A stretch of DNA of 64,000 nt from Pusillimonas sp. T7-7 (GCF_000209655.1 NC_015458.1:3596001-3660000), one strand, 5' to 3'; positions 34,572 through 43,615 are shown, numbered from the stretch's first letter. Notes: generated by a model not told the origin, from the letters alone. Numbers and translations are program-made.

Positions 34572-36691
34572 TTTTGTAGTGTCCCGGTCGTAATCAATGC
34601 GTCGAGCGCCCATAGCCGATCACCTTTTACCGCCAAAGGATTGATCTCGACCTCGGCCAGTTCCTGCGACAGAAACCACTCGCAAAAAAAAGCGATGCGT
34701 TGTGCAATGGCGGAAATATCGACGCTGGGTCCACCACGGAAACCCCGAAGCAGAGCTGAACTGCGCAGGCTTTCCAGCATCATAACGATATCATTTTCGT
34801 CCAGAGGCAGGAGCCGGGTTACGACATCTGGATCCAGTTCCGCTTCCACGCCGCCACGAGCCAGAGACAAGACCGGGCCAAAACGCGGGTGGCGTTGCAA
34901 ACCCAGCAGCAGCTCGTGATCGAAAGGGATCATTTCTTCTACGAGCACCCCTTGCACTGCGATGCCCAGTGCGCTGCCTTTCTGGAACAATGCCTGCGTG
35001 GCGTCGTTGACCGCCTGGCTGTCGTGGAGCGGCAATATAACACCGCCCGCATCGCTCTTGTGCAATAGCTGGGTCGATTGAAGCTTGGCAACTGCAGGGA
35101 AGCCAGGCGGCGTGGGCCTTGCGTCTGGTTCTGTGTCAGTGACCAGAATGGCTCTAGGCAGCATGATGGCGTCTTGCGTATGCAGCAATTGCTTGCCGTC
35201 CCATTCTGAAAGCGTGTTTGCGGGAAGCGCGGGTGCAAGACGATGCGTGTCCAGAGAGGTCTGAGCAGCCATTCTGTTGCGCTGTTCGCTGGCTTGAATG
35301 CTGCGGGAAATAGCCTGGATGGCCTGGGGGATATCCAGAAAAACGGGTATGCCGTGGGCCTCCAGCTGTTGTATGGATTCTTCCATCGCTCCTACCCAGA
35401 TTACGATGATGGGGCACTGCACTGTCTGTTTTGCTTTGGTAAGCGTTTGCGTAAATACATCTGCAATACTGTGCATCATGCCTATGAACAGGACAATAGC
35501 GTCTACTTCATTGGCTTTTGTCAGGATGTCCATGGTGCGGGATATCAGGCTGGTGTCTTGCAGCACATTGCCGGTGATGTCCAGTGGGTTGGCAGGATGG
35601 ACAAATGGCGGGAGAATCTCTCGCAACGCTTTTTTGGTAGCGTCGGAAGGGGCGGGCAAGCTTAGGTTCAAAGGTTCGCTGGCATCTGCGATCAGCACGC
35701 CGGCGCCGCCGGAAACCGACATGATCCCAAGGCGCCGGCCGGCTGGTGTGGCGCCCTGTGTAAGCAGGCGAGCCATGTCCATCATTTCAGTCAGGCTGTC
35801 GACGCGGATCGCTCCAAACTGGGTCAGGCATGCGTCGTACAGCGTATCGTTGCCAGCCAGGGCACCCGTGTGCGATGCGGCGGCTATCTGCCCCGCCGCA
35901 GAGCGGCCTGACTTGATGGCAATGACAGGCTTGCCTGCGGCGGCAGCGCGTTCAAGCGCCTTGCGAAATTCAAGCGGCCGACGTATGTCTTCAATGTACA
36001 GCCCAATGACACGGGTATGTGCATCATCAACCAAGTGATGTAGTGCTTGTGCAATATCTACATTACATTCATTGCCGGTTGTTATCCATTGGCTGAACCC
36101 CAGGCCGGAACGCAGGGCGATGTCCAGCCAGTATGCGCCCAGTGCGCCGCTTTGGCTCGCAAAAGAAAAGCTGCCTTGCAGGATGGGCGTGTTTTCAAGT
36201 GCGGTGGTAAATGAAGCAATAAGGCCATTTCGGCTGTTGGCTACCCCCAGGCTGTTGGGGCCAACAATAGCTACGTCGTGGATGCAGGCAAGTGCCTGTA
36301 AACGTTCCTGCATGGCCCGGCCTTGCTCGCCCATTTCGGCGAAGCCCGATGAAAAGATGACGAATGCCTTGACGCCTATGGCTATGCCTTCCAGTACGAT
36401 GGCTTCTACCCGCTCGGCTGCCGTTCCTATGATAGCCAGGTCTATAGGCTGCCCTATGGCGCTTAACGAGGAGTAGCTTGCTTGCCCTTGAACAAACTGG
36501 CGAGCCGGGTTGACCGCATGAATTTTGCCTGTATAGCCACGGGCCAGCATATACGCGAGGGGGCGTCCGGCGATTTTTGCCGGATCGTCGGAGGCGCCCA
36601 CGATGGCGATGCTTTTGGCATCAAGAATGGCGGACAAGTTGTTGTTGCCATGTCCTGTTTCTGTCTGTCGGGCTGTGGTTTCGTTTTTCAT
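34568..36691 (-). CDS. Acyl-CoA synthetase (NDP-forming), acetate-CoA ligase type, alpha-beta fusion
   Basis: 707 residues from ATG 36691. It converts an acid, CoA and ATP to acyl-CoA, ADP and phosphate through a phosphohistidine. Domain order is CoA-binding (SIAIVGASDDPAKIAGRPL), succinyl-CoA-ligase-like flavodoxin domains with the active-site histidine in AASHTGALAGND, then an ATP-grasp domain (GFPAVAKLQSTQLLHKSDAG; VQGVLVEEMIPFDHELLLG). The first frame codon lies 27 bases farther up and adds nine residues. It probably activates the substrate that the divergent operon degrades. Confidence 0.9.
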   Translation of the reverse strand: MKNETTARQTETGHGNNNLSAILDAKSIAIVGASDDPAKIAGRPLAYMLARGYTGKIHAVNPARQFVQGQASYSSLSAIGQPIDLAIIGTAAERVEAIVLEGIAIGVKAFVIFSSGFAEMGEQGRAMQERLQALACIHDVAIVGPNSLGVANSRNGLIASFTTALENTPILQGSFSFASQSGALGAYWLDIALRSGLGFSQWITTGNECNVDIAQALHHLVDDAHTRVIGLYIEDIRRPLEFRKALERAAAAGKPVIAIKSGRSAAGQIAAASHTGALAGNDTLYDACLTQFGAIRVDSLTEMMDMARLLTQGATPAGRRLGIMSVSGGAGVLIADASEPLNLSLPAPSDATKKALREILPPFVHPANPLDITGNVLQDTSLISRTMDILTKANEVDAIVLFIGMMHSIADVFTQTLTKAKQTVQCPIIVIWVGAMEESIQQLEAHGIPVFLDIPQAIQAISRSIQASEQRNRMAAQTSLDTHRLAPALPANTLSEWDGKQLLHTQDAIMLPRAILVTDTEPDARPTPPGFPAVAKLQSTQLLHKSDAGGVILPLHDSQAVNDATQALFQKGSALGIAVQGVLVEEMIPFDHELLLGLQRHPRFGPVLSLARGGVEAELDPDVVTRLLPLDENDIVMMLESLRSSALLRGFRGGPSVDISAIAQRIAFFCEWFLSQELAEVEINPLAVKGDRLWALDALITTGTLQK

Positions 36692-36748
36692 TGCTTGCCT
36701 GTATTCCGTGCTCAACACTCTAAGGTCAATATTTCAAATTCTATATTA

Positions 36749-36763
36749 AGAATAACGTTCTTT
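36749..36763. promoter_or_regulatory. Operator-like motif 1, AGAATAACGTTCTTT
   Basis: Matches 13 of 15 bases of a second copy at 36835-36849; both are centred on an AGAA...TTCT inverted repeat. It lies 58 bp upstream of the acyl-CoA ligase start, in the AT-rich divergent region. Confidence 0.55.
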
Positions 36764-36834
36764 AAATTTAGATATGTTCCCAATGGGTTTTCTATGCTTA
36801 GGGGTTTTCCCGGTATTGTTATCCTCGTTATATG

Positions 36835-36849
36835 AGAATAATATTCTTT
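36835..36849. promoter_or_regulatory. Operator-like motif 2, AGAATAATATTCTTT
   Basis: Its core AGAATA-A-TATTCT is a perfect palindrome. It lies 37 bp before the acyl-CoA dehydrogenase start; a degraded third version (AGAATTTTATTCC) follows at 36854. Two near-identical sites flanking a divergent promoter suggest one regulator, probably the IclR protein. Confidence 0.6.
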
Positions 36850-36885
36850 ATAGAGAATTTTATTCCCTTTGAATGATGGGTGATT

Positions 36886-38028
36886 ATGGATTTTCAATTT
36901 TCTTCCGAACATGAGGCAGTCCGGGATACGGTGCGGCGGCTTTGCCGTGAAGAGCTGGCACCGCTGCTCGAGGACGCCGAAGAGCAAGAGCGGTTTCCCA
37001 GACATGTTTTTCAACGCTGGGGCGAGCTTGGCCTGATTGGTGTGCGCTACCCTGAAGAATCAGGCGGTAGCGGCTTGGACAAAATCAGCGACTGCATAGT
37101 GCGCGAAGAGCTCAGCTACTTCAGTCAGGCGTTTGCAACGTCATGGTCGGCACACTCTCATCTTGGTATTTGGCCAATATGGAAGGTAGGTACAGAACAG
37201 CAGAAGACCCGGTTTCTTGAGCCCGCCATGCGTGGCGAGAAAATATCGGGCTTTGGTCTGAGCGAACCAGACGGCGGCTCCAATATCCGGGCTATGACAA
37301 CAAAGGCCGAAAAAGTCGATGGCGGCTGGAAGCTGCGTGGTGCCAAGCTGTACATCACCAATGCGCCTTTTGCGGACTTTCTGCTGGTTGCTGCCAGAAC
37401 GTCTCCTGAACTCACTCCTGATGCCATCAGTCTGTTTATCGTCGAGCTGCCTAATGCTGGATTTGAAATTCACAAGCTCAAGAAAGAAGGTATACGTGCC
37501 TCGGAAACCGGTCTGATTCATATCGACGATGCTTTCGTACCCGATGATTGTCTGCTTGGCGAGGTCACAGGAAGCTATCCGGTCATCTTGGAGTGCCTTA
37601 GTGAAAACCGTGTGGGCGTTGCCGCCAACGCACTTGGAATGGCCAGGGCTGCACTGGATGCGGCTCGTGCTTATGCTGACGAACGTATTGTCGCCGGCAA
37701 ACGTATCGGCGATTATCAAGCCATCGCCCATAGGCTGGCCGACATGAGCGCCAATATAGAGGCAGCCAAATGGCTGGTCTATTACGGTGCCTGGAGGGTA
37801 GATCAGGGCACGCTGGATTCGGCCACCGCTGCCAAGGTAAAGCTTATTGCCACTGAAACAGCTGTTCAAACCAGCGAACAGGCCATACGCATACTGGGCG
37901 GCGCCGGCATCATGCGCGAGTATTCAGTGGGCAGAATCCACAGAGATGCGTTGGTATATGTCATAGGGGAAGGCACCAGCGATATTCAGCGCAATCTGAT
38001 TGCACGCGATATGGGCTTCAAGCCATGA
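36886..38028 (+). CDS. Acyl-CoA dehydrogenase
   Basis: 380-residue FAD enzyme introducing the alpha-beta double bond into an acyl-CoA. Signatures: GFGLSEPDGGSNIRAM, LYITNAPFADFLLV and the C-terminal QAIRILGGAGIMREYSVGRIHRDA; the final segment TSDIQRNLIARDMG is typical. Start ATG 36886 (MDFQFSSEHEAV) is preferred to GTG 36880. It overlaps the next gene by 4 bp and heads the putative retro-aldol operon. Confidence 0.92.
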   Translation: MDFQFSSEHEAVRDTVRRLCREELAPLLEDAEEQERFPRHVFQRWGELGLIGVRYPEESGGSGLDKISDCIVREELSYFSQAFATSWSAHSHLGIWPIWKVGTEQQKTRFLEPAMRGEKISGFGLSEPDGGSNIRAMTTKAEKVDGGWKLRGAKLYITNAPFADFLLVAARTSPELTPDAISLFIVELPNAGFEIHKLKKEGIRASETGLIHIDDAFVPDDCLLGEVTGSYPVILECLSENRVGVAANALGMARAALDAARAYADERIVAGKRIGDYQAIAHRLADMSANIEAAKWLVYYGAWRVDQGTLDSATAAKVKLIATETAVQTSEQAIRILGGAGIMREYSVGRIHRDALVYVIGEGTSDIQRNLIARDMGFKP

Positions 38029-39176
38029 GCATGAATGCTTTCATTACTGGTGCGAGCGATACCGAGGTCGGTGAGCTGCCGGGCAGTACTTGCATGGGCC
38101 TGCACGCGCAAGCTGCTTTGGCGGCGGTGCAAGATGCCGGCTTGCAGCTGGATGATATCGATGGTGTGCTGTGCGCCTATTCCTTTACCGAGCCGCATCT
38201 TATGTTGGCATCGGTATTTTGCGAATACATGGGTATGCATCCTTCGCTATCCTTCGCCATACAGGCAGGCGGGGCGAGCGCCTGTGTGATGGTCATGCAG
38301 GCGGCTGCCCTGGTTGCAAGCGGGCAGTGCAATCATGTCCTGGTAGTGACGGGTGACAATCGTATGACCGGCATGTCGCGGGATGCTGCGGTTGCGGCGC
38401 TCGCCGAAGTTGGGCATCCACAGTTCGAGCGGCCTTTCGGCATCAGTGTGCCGGCCTCTTATGCCCTGGTTGCTCAGCGGTATATGCATGAATATGGCGT
38501 GACTTCCGAACAGCTGGCGGCGATCGCCGTAGAGCATCGCCGGCATGCAGGTCGACATCCCAAGGCGCATAAGCGCGAACCCATCACTATTGAGCAGGTG
38601 CTTGCGTCCAAGATGATTGCCGAGCCCCTGCATATGCTTGATTGTTGCCTGATTTCCGATGGAGGCGCGGCGTTGGTGATCAGCTCAAGGGCTGCCGCGG
38701 CCAACTCCCGGAGTAAGGCCATAGAAATTCTGGGCGCCGGGCAAGGGCACACGCACGAGCATATACTGAACGCGCCCAGCCTGGTGGACTTTGGCTGCAA
38801 AGCCTCTTCGGCGCAGGCGTTCGCACGAGCAGGCGTGCAAGCCAAAGATATCGATGTCGCTGAAATATACGATTCGTTCACCATCACGCTGGCGGTTGAG
38901 CTTGAGTCCATAGGCTTCTTTGAGCGTGGTCAGGCTGGATCCGCCGCAGAGCAAGGACAGCTTGGCTTGGGCGGGAGCCTGCCATGCAATACCCATGGCG
39001 GTCTGCTGTCGTATGGGCATTCGGGCGCTGCAGGCGGGATGTTCCATGTTGTGGAGGCCGTGCATCAACTACGTGAGCAGGCTGACGACAGGCAGGTTCC
39101 TGATGCCAGGCTGGCGTTTGTACATGGAGACGGCGGTATTCTTTCCGCGCACTGTTCGCTGGTTCTGGGGAGCTAA
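38025..39176 (+). CDS. Thiolase-fold lipid-transfer-type protein, candidate retro-aldolase (Ltp2-like)
   Basis: 383-residue thiolase-superfamily protein. Where true thiolases have the nucleophilic cysteine the sequence is AGGASA (Gly83 at the aligned position), so acyl-transfer chemistry is doubtful. The GHP motif of thiolases appears as LLSYGHSGAAGG (Tyr330, His332), and EIYDSF (Tyr282) is retained. This pattern resembles Ltp2-type proteins, which with DUF35 partners cleave beta-hydroxyacyl-CoA by retro-aldol reaction. A DUF35 gene follows directly and MaoC genes come next. ATG 38025 overlaps the upstream stop. Assignment to the fold is firm; the aldolase role is inference. Confidence 0.82.
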   Translation: MSMNAFITGASDTEVGELPGSTCMGLHAQAALAAVQDAGLQLDDIDGVLCAYSFTEPHLMLASVFCEYMGMHPSLSFAIQAGGASACVMVMQAAALVASGQCNHVLVVTGDNRMTGMSRDAAVAALAEVGHPQFERPFGISVPASYALVAQRYMHEYGVTSEQLAAIAVEHRRHAGRHPKAHKREPITIEQVLASKMIAEPLHMLDCCLISDGGAALVISSRAAAANSRSKAIEILGAGQGHTHEHILNAPSLVDFGCKASSAQAFARAGVQAKDIDVAEIYDSFTITLAVELESIGFFERGQAGSAAEQGQLGLGGSLPCNTHGGLLSYGHSGAAGGMFHVVEAVHQLREQADDRQVPDARLAFVHGDGGILSAHCSLVLGS

Positions 39177-39180
39177 GAAT

Positions 39181-39579
39181 ATGACCTTTCTTTTGCCCAA
39201 AGCCGATGCGCAAACACAACCCTTTTGGGACGGATGCCAAGAAGGGCGGCTTATGTGCCAGCGTTGCACGGCATGTGGCGTCGTCCAGTTCACCCCACGC
39301 GCCAGCTGCATGCACTGCCACAGTGATCTGCTGGCCTGGGAAGAATCCTCCCGCCAGGGCACGGTCATGAGCTATACGCGTGTGCATCGCGCACCCACGG
39401 CGGCATTCAAGCAGAAAACGCCTTATGTCATTGCCATGCTTGATATGGATGAAGGCTTCAGGCTGATGGCCAATACAAGTGCAGGTATTCAAGACAGCAT
39501 CGGTATTGGAATCCGGGTGTCTGTTGGCTTCGCACCGGTCGAAGGCATGATGCTCCCCGTCGTGCAGGAGTTGGCATGA
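39181..39579 (+). CDS. DUF35 / OB-fold zinc-ribbon protein, partner of the thiolase-like protein
   Basis: 132-residue protein. The N-terminal rubredoxin-like zinc ribbon has CxxC pairs at ~29/32 (RCTACG) and 43/46 (CMHC), followed by an OB-fold (GTVMSYTRVHR, YVIAMLDMDEGFRLMAN). DUF35 proteins bind acyl-CoA and pair with thiolase-like proteins. ATG 39181 follows the thiolase-like stop by four bases with GGGAG upstream, and its end overlaps the next gene by 4 bp. Confidence 0.87.
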   Translation: MTFLLPKADAQTQPFWDGCQEGRLMCQRCTACGVVQFTPRASCMHCHSDLLAWEESSRQGTVMSYTRVHRAPTAAFKQKTPYVIAMLDMDEGFRLMANTSAGIQDSIGIGIRVSVGFAPVEGMMLPVVQELA

Positions 39580-39989
39580 CAGACACTAATGGCGAACCCG
39601 TTCTGTTCGATGACTTCATTCCGGGACAATCTCTGGGAAGCTGCGAACTTGAGTATGACGATGCCTTGGTGCAGGGCTGGCGGCGTATTTTCGGCGATGA
39701 TGAGTTTCAGCCTGGCAGCAAGGCGGAAGCTGCGAGTGCCGCTGTCATACTGATGATGCGCGCGTACTTGACCGTGGTCAGCCCCCGGCCGCCGGGAAAC
39801 ATTCAGGCCCGGCAATCCATTGCGTATGCCTCGCTTCCCAATGTGGGGCAGCGGCTTAGGGTGTCTCTGGACTGCCACGCCAAGGAAATGAAGCGCGGCC
39901 GACGCTATGTCGAACTGCTCGCACAAGGCCAGAACCCCGAGGGCGTAGCTGTGTTCAAAGGGGTTTTGACCCTGGTTTGGGCCGCCTGA
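39576..39989 (+). CDS. MaoC-like hot-dog protein, probably non-catalytic hydratase subunit
   Basis: 137-residue hot-dog-fold protein. FDDFIPGQSLGSCELEYDDAL resembles the start of MaoC dehydratases, but the catalytic D-x4-H motif is not seen. With the next gene it could form a heteromeric enoyl-CoA hydratase, as ChsH1/ChsH2 do in steroid side-chain degradation. Start overlaps the DUF35 stop by 4 bp, consistent with co-translation. Confidence 0.75.
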   Translation: MTDTNGEPVLFDDFIPGQSLGSCELEYDDALVQGWRRIFGDDEFQPGSKAEAASAAVILMMRAYLTVVSPRPPGNIQARQSIAYASLPNVGQRLRVSLDCHAKEMKRGRRYVELLAQGQNPEGVAVFKGVLTLVWAA

Positions 39990-40005
39990 CATGGAGGTCA
40001 TGCAC

Positions 40006-40425
40006 ATGAGCCAGCATCGCAAGCTGCAGGAAGTGGCGCTCACCGCAGATGCGCATACCATTCGTGCGTATGCCGAACTGACGCAGGATTTCAACCCCAT
40101 TCATCTGGATCCCGCTTTTGCCGAGCAAACTCCGGTGGGCGGCGTTATCGCGCACGGCACAATGTCTATATGCTTACTCTGGAAGAGCGTGGAAAAAACC
40201 TTTGGCGAGCTGGACTTTGCCAATCTGAAACTCGACATCCGCTTCGCGAGCCCGGTGTATCTGGGCGAAGTGATTACTGCAGGCGGCCAGCGGCAAGAGG
40301 GCGCTGAAGGGTGTTACGAGGTATGGGTGCGTGGTCAGGATGGCCGCGACCGTATTGCAGGAACGTTGAGAATCCATGATAAGGATGAGGCGAACGAACG
40401 CCTTGTCGACAAAACAGGAGACTGA
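40006..40425 (+). CDS. MaoC-family enoyl-CoA hydratase, catalytic subunit
   Basis: 139-residue hot-dog hydratase adding water to a 2-enoyl-CoA. The catalytic motif TQDFNPIHLDP gives Asp28 and His33, and GVIAHGTMS follows as in (R)-specific hydratases. Start ATG 40006 is chosen because GGAGG lies eight bases upstream; ATG 39991 lies before that site. Follows the non-catalytic MaoC-like gene by 16 bp. Confidence 0.87.
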   Translation: MSQHRKLQEVALTADAHTIRAYAELTQDFNPIHLDPAFAEQTPVGGVIAHGTMSICLLWKSVEKTFGELDFANLKLDIRFASPVYLGEVITAGGQRQEGAEGCYEVWVRGQDGRDRIAGTLRIHDKDEANERLVDKTGD

Positions 40426-40426
40426 T

Positions 40427-41407
40427 ATGCATGCTTTGAAGAAAACCCTGATGCTAGTTGGCGTGGCGACAGCCGTCATGTCGACCTTGTCGGGCGTGCA
40501 AGCCCAAGAGATAGAAAGCCGCAAGCAAATACGGATCATTGTTCCGTACTCTGCTGGTGGCACTTCTGACATACTGGGTCGAAAATTGGCAGAGGAACTC
40601 GGCACACGCCTGAAGCGCCCGGTAATTGTTGAGAACAAAGCTGGCGCTGGCGGCTCTATAGGCACAGATGCAACCGTACGCGCCGATGCGGATGGCACAA
40701 CCATTTTGTTGCATAGCGGCGCCATTGCGACCGAACCTGCGCTCAAATCAAAATTGCCTTACGACGTGACCAAGGATCTTACGGCCGTGACTACAGTCGT
40801 AGAAGGTCCTTTTGCGCTGCTGGTCAACAAAGACCTGCCGGTGAGCAATCTGAAAGAGTTTCTACAGTATGCCAAAGCTCATCCCGGTGAGGTAAATTTT
40901 GGCACCCCTGGCGTGGGCACCTCGGTTCACCTTGCCAGTGAGCTGTTCAAGGTCAAGAGCGGACTTGCTTTGGTGCATGTTCCGTACAAGGGGGCCAGTG
41001 CGGCTCTTACAGGTCTGATGGGTGGTGAAATACAGATGGTGATCGACCCGCTGGCAACGGCAAAGCGGTATAGCGAAGATGGTCGCGTGAAAGGGCTGGC
41101 CCTGACTTCAGCACAACGTAGCGAACTGTGGCCCGATATGCCTACCGTCGCGGAATCGGGTGTGCCTGACTATAGCTCTGCTGTATGGTATGGGCTGTAT
41201 GTGCCTGCCGCCACACCTGAAAAAGTAGTGCAGACTTTGAACGAGGCCTTTGTCGATATCGTGCATTCCCCCAATATGAAGACTTGGCTGAGCAGTCAAG
41301 GCCTGGAACCCGTCGGTAACAGTCCCAAGGAGGCCGATGAGTATTTGAAGGCAGATATCGCGCAGTGGAAGGAAGTGGTCAAGACCGCTGGCATTCCGGT
41401 GCAATAG
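40427..41407 (+). CDS. Bug/TctC-family periplasmic receptor
   Basis: 326-residue receptor with a Sec signal (LMLVGVATAVMSTLSGVQAQ). Bug hallmarks: RIIVPYSAGGTSDILGR, VIVENKAGAGGSIGTD, GVGTSVHLASELF and HVPYKGASAALTGL. ATG 40427 with AGGAG ahead replaces the longer frame that overlaps the MaoC gene. It ends the acyl-CoA operon and probably binds the carboxylate that the operon degrades; no TctAB membrane genes are present, as is common for Bug proteins. Confidence 0.93.
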   Translation: MHALKKTLMLVGVATAVMSTLSGVQAQEIESRKQIRIIVPYSAGGTSDILGRKLAEELGTRLKRPVIVENKAGAGGSIGTDATVRADADGTTILLHSGAIATEPALKSKLPYDVTKDLTAVTTVVEGPFALLVNKDLPVSNLKEFLQYAKAHPGEVNFGTPGVGTSVHLASELFKVKSGLALVHVPYKGASAALTGLMGGEIQMVIDPLATAKRYSEDGRVKGLALTSAQRSELWPDMPTVAESGVPDYSSAVWYGLYVPAATPEKVVQTLNEAFVDIVHSPNMKTWLSSQGLEPVGNSPKEADEYLKADIAQWKEVVKTAGIPVQ

Positions 41408-41412
41408 CCGCG

Positions 41413-41429
41413 GCCAGACTCATTCTGGC
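41413..41429. terminator. GCCAGA / TCTGGC hairpin between convergent genes
   Basis: Perfect 6-bp stem with a 5-base loop between the stop of the Bug gene and the end of the LysR gene. No T-run, so it is a weak candidate. Confidence 0.3.
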
Positions 41430-42304
41430 TCGAACTGACTCGCTATAAAATCAATAAACACTCTTACCCTGGCCGGCAGGTTTTGCCTGCTGGGGTAGTA
41501 CAGAAACAGGTCGGCGGGGTCGGGCAGGAAGTCTGGAAGAACAATCTTCAAGCGCCGGGCCGCCACATATTTGTTCAGATCCCATTCCGAGCGGATCATG
41601 ATGCCGTGGCCTTCCAGAGTCCAGCCAAGCGCGATGTCGCCGTCGTTGCTCGACATGGCTCCCCTTACTTTTATGAACTCGGTATGCTGCTGATGCGTGA
41701 AGCGCCAGATACCGTGAGCTTCGTCATTCTGGTTATGAATGATGCACCGATGATGCGCCAGGTCAGCAAGGCTTTCAGGCTCCCCGTGCTTTTTCAGGTA
41801 TTTGGGCGAGGCGCACAAATAGCGTCGGTTGCTTAACAGCCGGCGCGCCACCAAGCGCCGGTCGGGCAGGGAGCCGAAGCGTATGGCCAAGTCGATATTG
41901 TTGGCGACAAGGTCTACCGGCTTGTCGGTAACCTGCAAATCAAGTTCGATATCAGGGTAGCTCAAAGCAAATTTGGACGCCAATGCCGAAATGCGTCTGC
42001 GGCCGAATCCCAGACTGGCATTGACGCGCAGCAGGCCACGAGGCTGCTGCCTATGATTCGAAACAGAATCTTCCATGGTCTTGATATCGGCAAGTATGCG
42101 CTTGGCTTGCTCCAGAAACAGCTCGCCTTCGCTGGTCAGGCTGATGCTGCGTGTGGTGCGATTGGCCAGGCGCACGCCCAGGCGGTTTTCCAGCTGCATC
42201 AGCTTGCGCGTGGCTGCTGGCGGCGTGACGTCGAGGGCACGAGCCACGGCGGACAGATTCTTATGCTGAGCCAGCAACACGAAGAACGACAGGGCTGATT
42301 CCAT
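41420..42304 (-). CDS. LysR-family transcriptional regulator
   Basis: 294-residue LysR regulator. The N-terminal helix-turn-helix is LSAVARALDVTPPAATRKLMQLENRLGVRL, followed by TRSISLTSEGELFLEQA, then the substrate-binding domain. It belongs to the CrgA-like group by the LNKYVAARRLKIVLPDF ending. Divergent from the tarD gene across ~120 bp, the standard layout for control of that operon. Confidence 0.92.
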   Translation of the reverse strand: MESALSFFVLLAQHKNLSAVARALDVTPPAATRKLMQLENRLGVRLANRTTRSISLTSEGELFLEQAKRILADIKTMEDSVSNHRQQPRGLLRVNASLGFGRRRISALASKFALSYPDIELDLQVTDKPVDLVANNIDLAIRFGSLPDRRLVARRLLSNRRYLCASPKYLKKHGEPESLADLAHHRCIIHNQNDEAHGIWRFTHQQHTEFIKVRGAMSSNDGDIALGWTLEGHGIMIRSEWDLNKYVAARRLKIVLPDFLPDPADLFLYYPSRQNLPARVRVFIDFIASQFEPE

Positions 42305-42425
42305 ATCTGTTAAATAAAAGTAATAGTGAATTAATTATAAGTAAATAAATAAGAGACCATGTGTGGTTATGCTGTTTACCTCAGCGCTGAAAGGCGCCAT
42401 TCTTATCCTCAAGTAAAGCCACAAC

Positions 42426-43592
42426 ATGAAAATCCTGGAAATCCGTGAAGTAACCCTGCCCATCAGTTCGTCCATACGGAACGCGTATATCGACTTCAGC
42501 AAAATGACGCTCAGCTTGGTGGCGGTCATGACGGACGTCATACGCGACGGCAAACCGGTTGTGGGCTACGGCTTCAATTCGAATGGACGCTACGGGCAAG
42601 GCAACCTGATGCGTGAGCGTTTCATCCCTCGTATATTGGGGGCTGATCCGGCCAGCCTGGTGAATGATGCGGGCGATAACCTTGATCCGCACAAAATCTG
42701 GGACTGCATGTACACCAATGAAAAGCCAGGCGGCCACGGCGAGCGATCGGTGGCCATCGGTACCATAGACATGGCAGTTTGGGACGCAGTGGCCAAGATT
42801 GCCAACAAGCCCTTGTTCCAGCACTTGGCGGATGAATATGGCAATGGTCAGCCCAATCGCAAGGTCTTTGTCTATGCCGCAGGCGGCTATTACTATCCCG
42901 GGCAGGATCACGGCAAGCTCAAGGACGAGATGCGCAGCTATCTGGATCGCGGCTATACCGTGGTCAAGAAAAAAATAGGGGGCGCTTCGCTGGATGAAGA
43001 CTTGCGCCGCATAGATTCAATCCTCAGCGTTCTGCAGGACGGACAAAGGCTTTGCGTGGATGCCAACGGACGCTTTGACCTGGATACCGCCATAGCCTAT
43101 GCCAAGGCGCTGTCGCAGTACGATCTGTTCTGGTATGAAGAGCCGGGCGATCCGCTGGACTTTGAGTTGCAGGCTGCGCTGCGCAGCTATTACAAGAACC
43201 CCATGGCAACTGGCGAGAACCTGTTTTCCATGCAAGATGCAAGGAATCTGATCCGCTACGGCGGCATGCGCCCCGACCGCGATTGGCTGCAGTTTGATTG
43301 CGCACTGAGCTATGGCCTGGTGGAATACCTGCGCACCCTGGATATGCTGCACGAGCACGGCTGGTCGCCCAGCCGCTGCATTCCTCATGGCGGCCACCAG
43401 ATGTCGCTGAATATTGCAGCCGGCCTGGGCCTGGGAGGCAATGAATCCTACCCAGACCTGTTCCAGCCTTTCGGTGGTTTCCCCGACGGCGTCAAGGTCG
43501 AGAACAGCTACATCACCATGCCTGATCTGGTCGGCATAGGCTTTGAGGGCAAGGCCGACTTGTACGCCGAAATGAAGAAGCTTTCTGATTGA
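42426..43592 (+). CDS. tarD: D(-)-tartrate dehydratase-like enolase-superfamily enzyme
   Basis: 388-residue enzyme that would dehydrate D-tartrate to oxaloacetate. It closely follows the sequence I recall for Bradyrhizobium TarD: NAYIDFSKMTLSLVAV, NEKPGGHGERSVA, FVYAAGGYYYPG, the KxK motif VVKKKIGG, metal ligands D in CVDANGR, E in WYEEPGDP and E in ATGENLFS, and the catalytic histidine in CIPHGGHQMSLN. Length matches. No strong ribosome site is seen. It is followed by an esterase and a Bug receptor, suggesting uptake and use of tartrate or a tartrate ester. Confidence 0.88.
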   Translation: MKILEIREVTLPISSSIRNAYIDFSKMTLSLVAVMTDVIRDGKPVVGYGFNSNGRYGQGNLMRERFIPRILGADPASLVNDAGDNLDPHKIWDCMYTNEKPGGHGERSVAIGTIDMAVWDAVAKIANKPLFQHLADEYGNGQPNRKVFVYAAGGYYYPGQDHGKLKDEMRSYLDRGYTVVKKKIGGASLDEDLRRIDSILSVLQDGQRLCVDANGRFDLDTAIAYAKALSQYDLFWYEEPGDPLDFELQAALRSYYKNPMATGENLFSMQDARNLIRYGGMRPDRDWLQFDCALSYGLVEYLRTLDMLHEHGWSPSRCIPHGGHQMSLNIAAGLGLGGNESYPDLFQPFGGFPDGVKVENSYITMPDLVGIGFEGKADLYAEMKKLSD

Positions 43593-43615
43593 TGCCGCAA
43601 GAAAGGGAGTCATCC

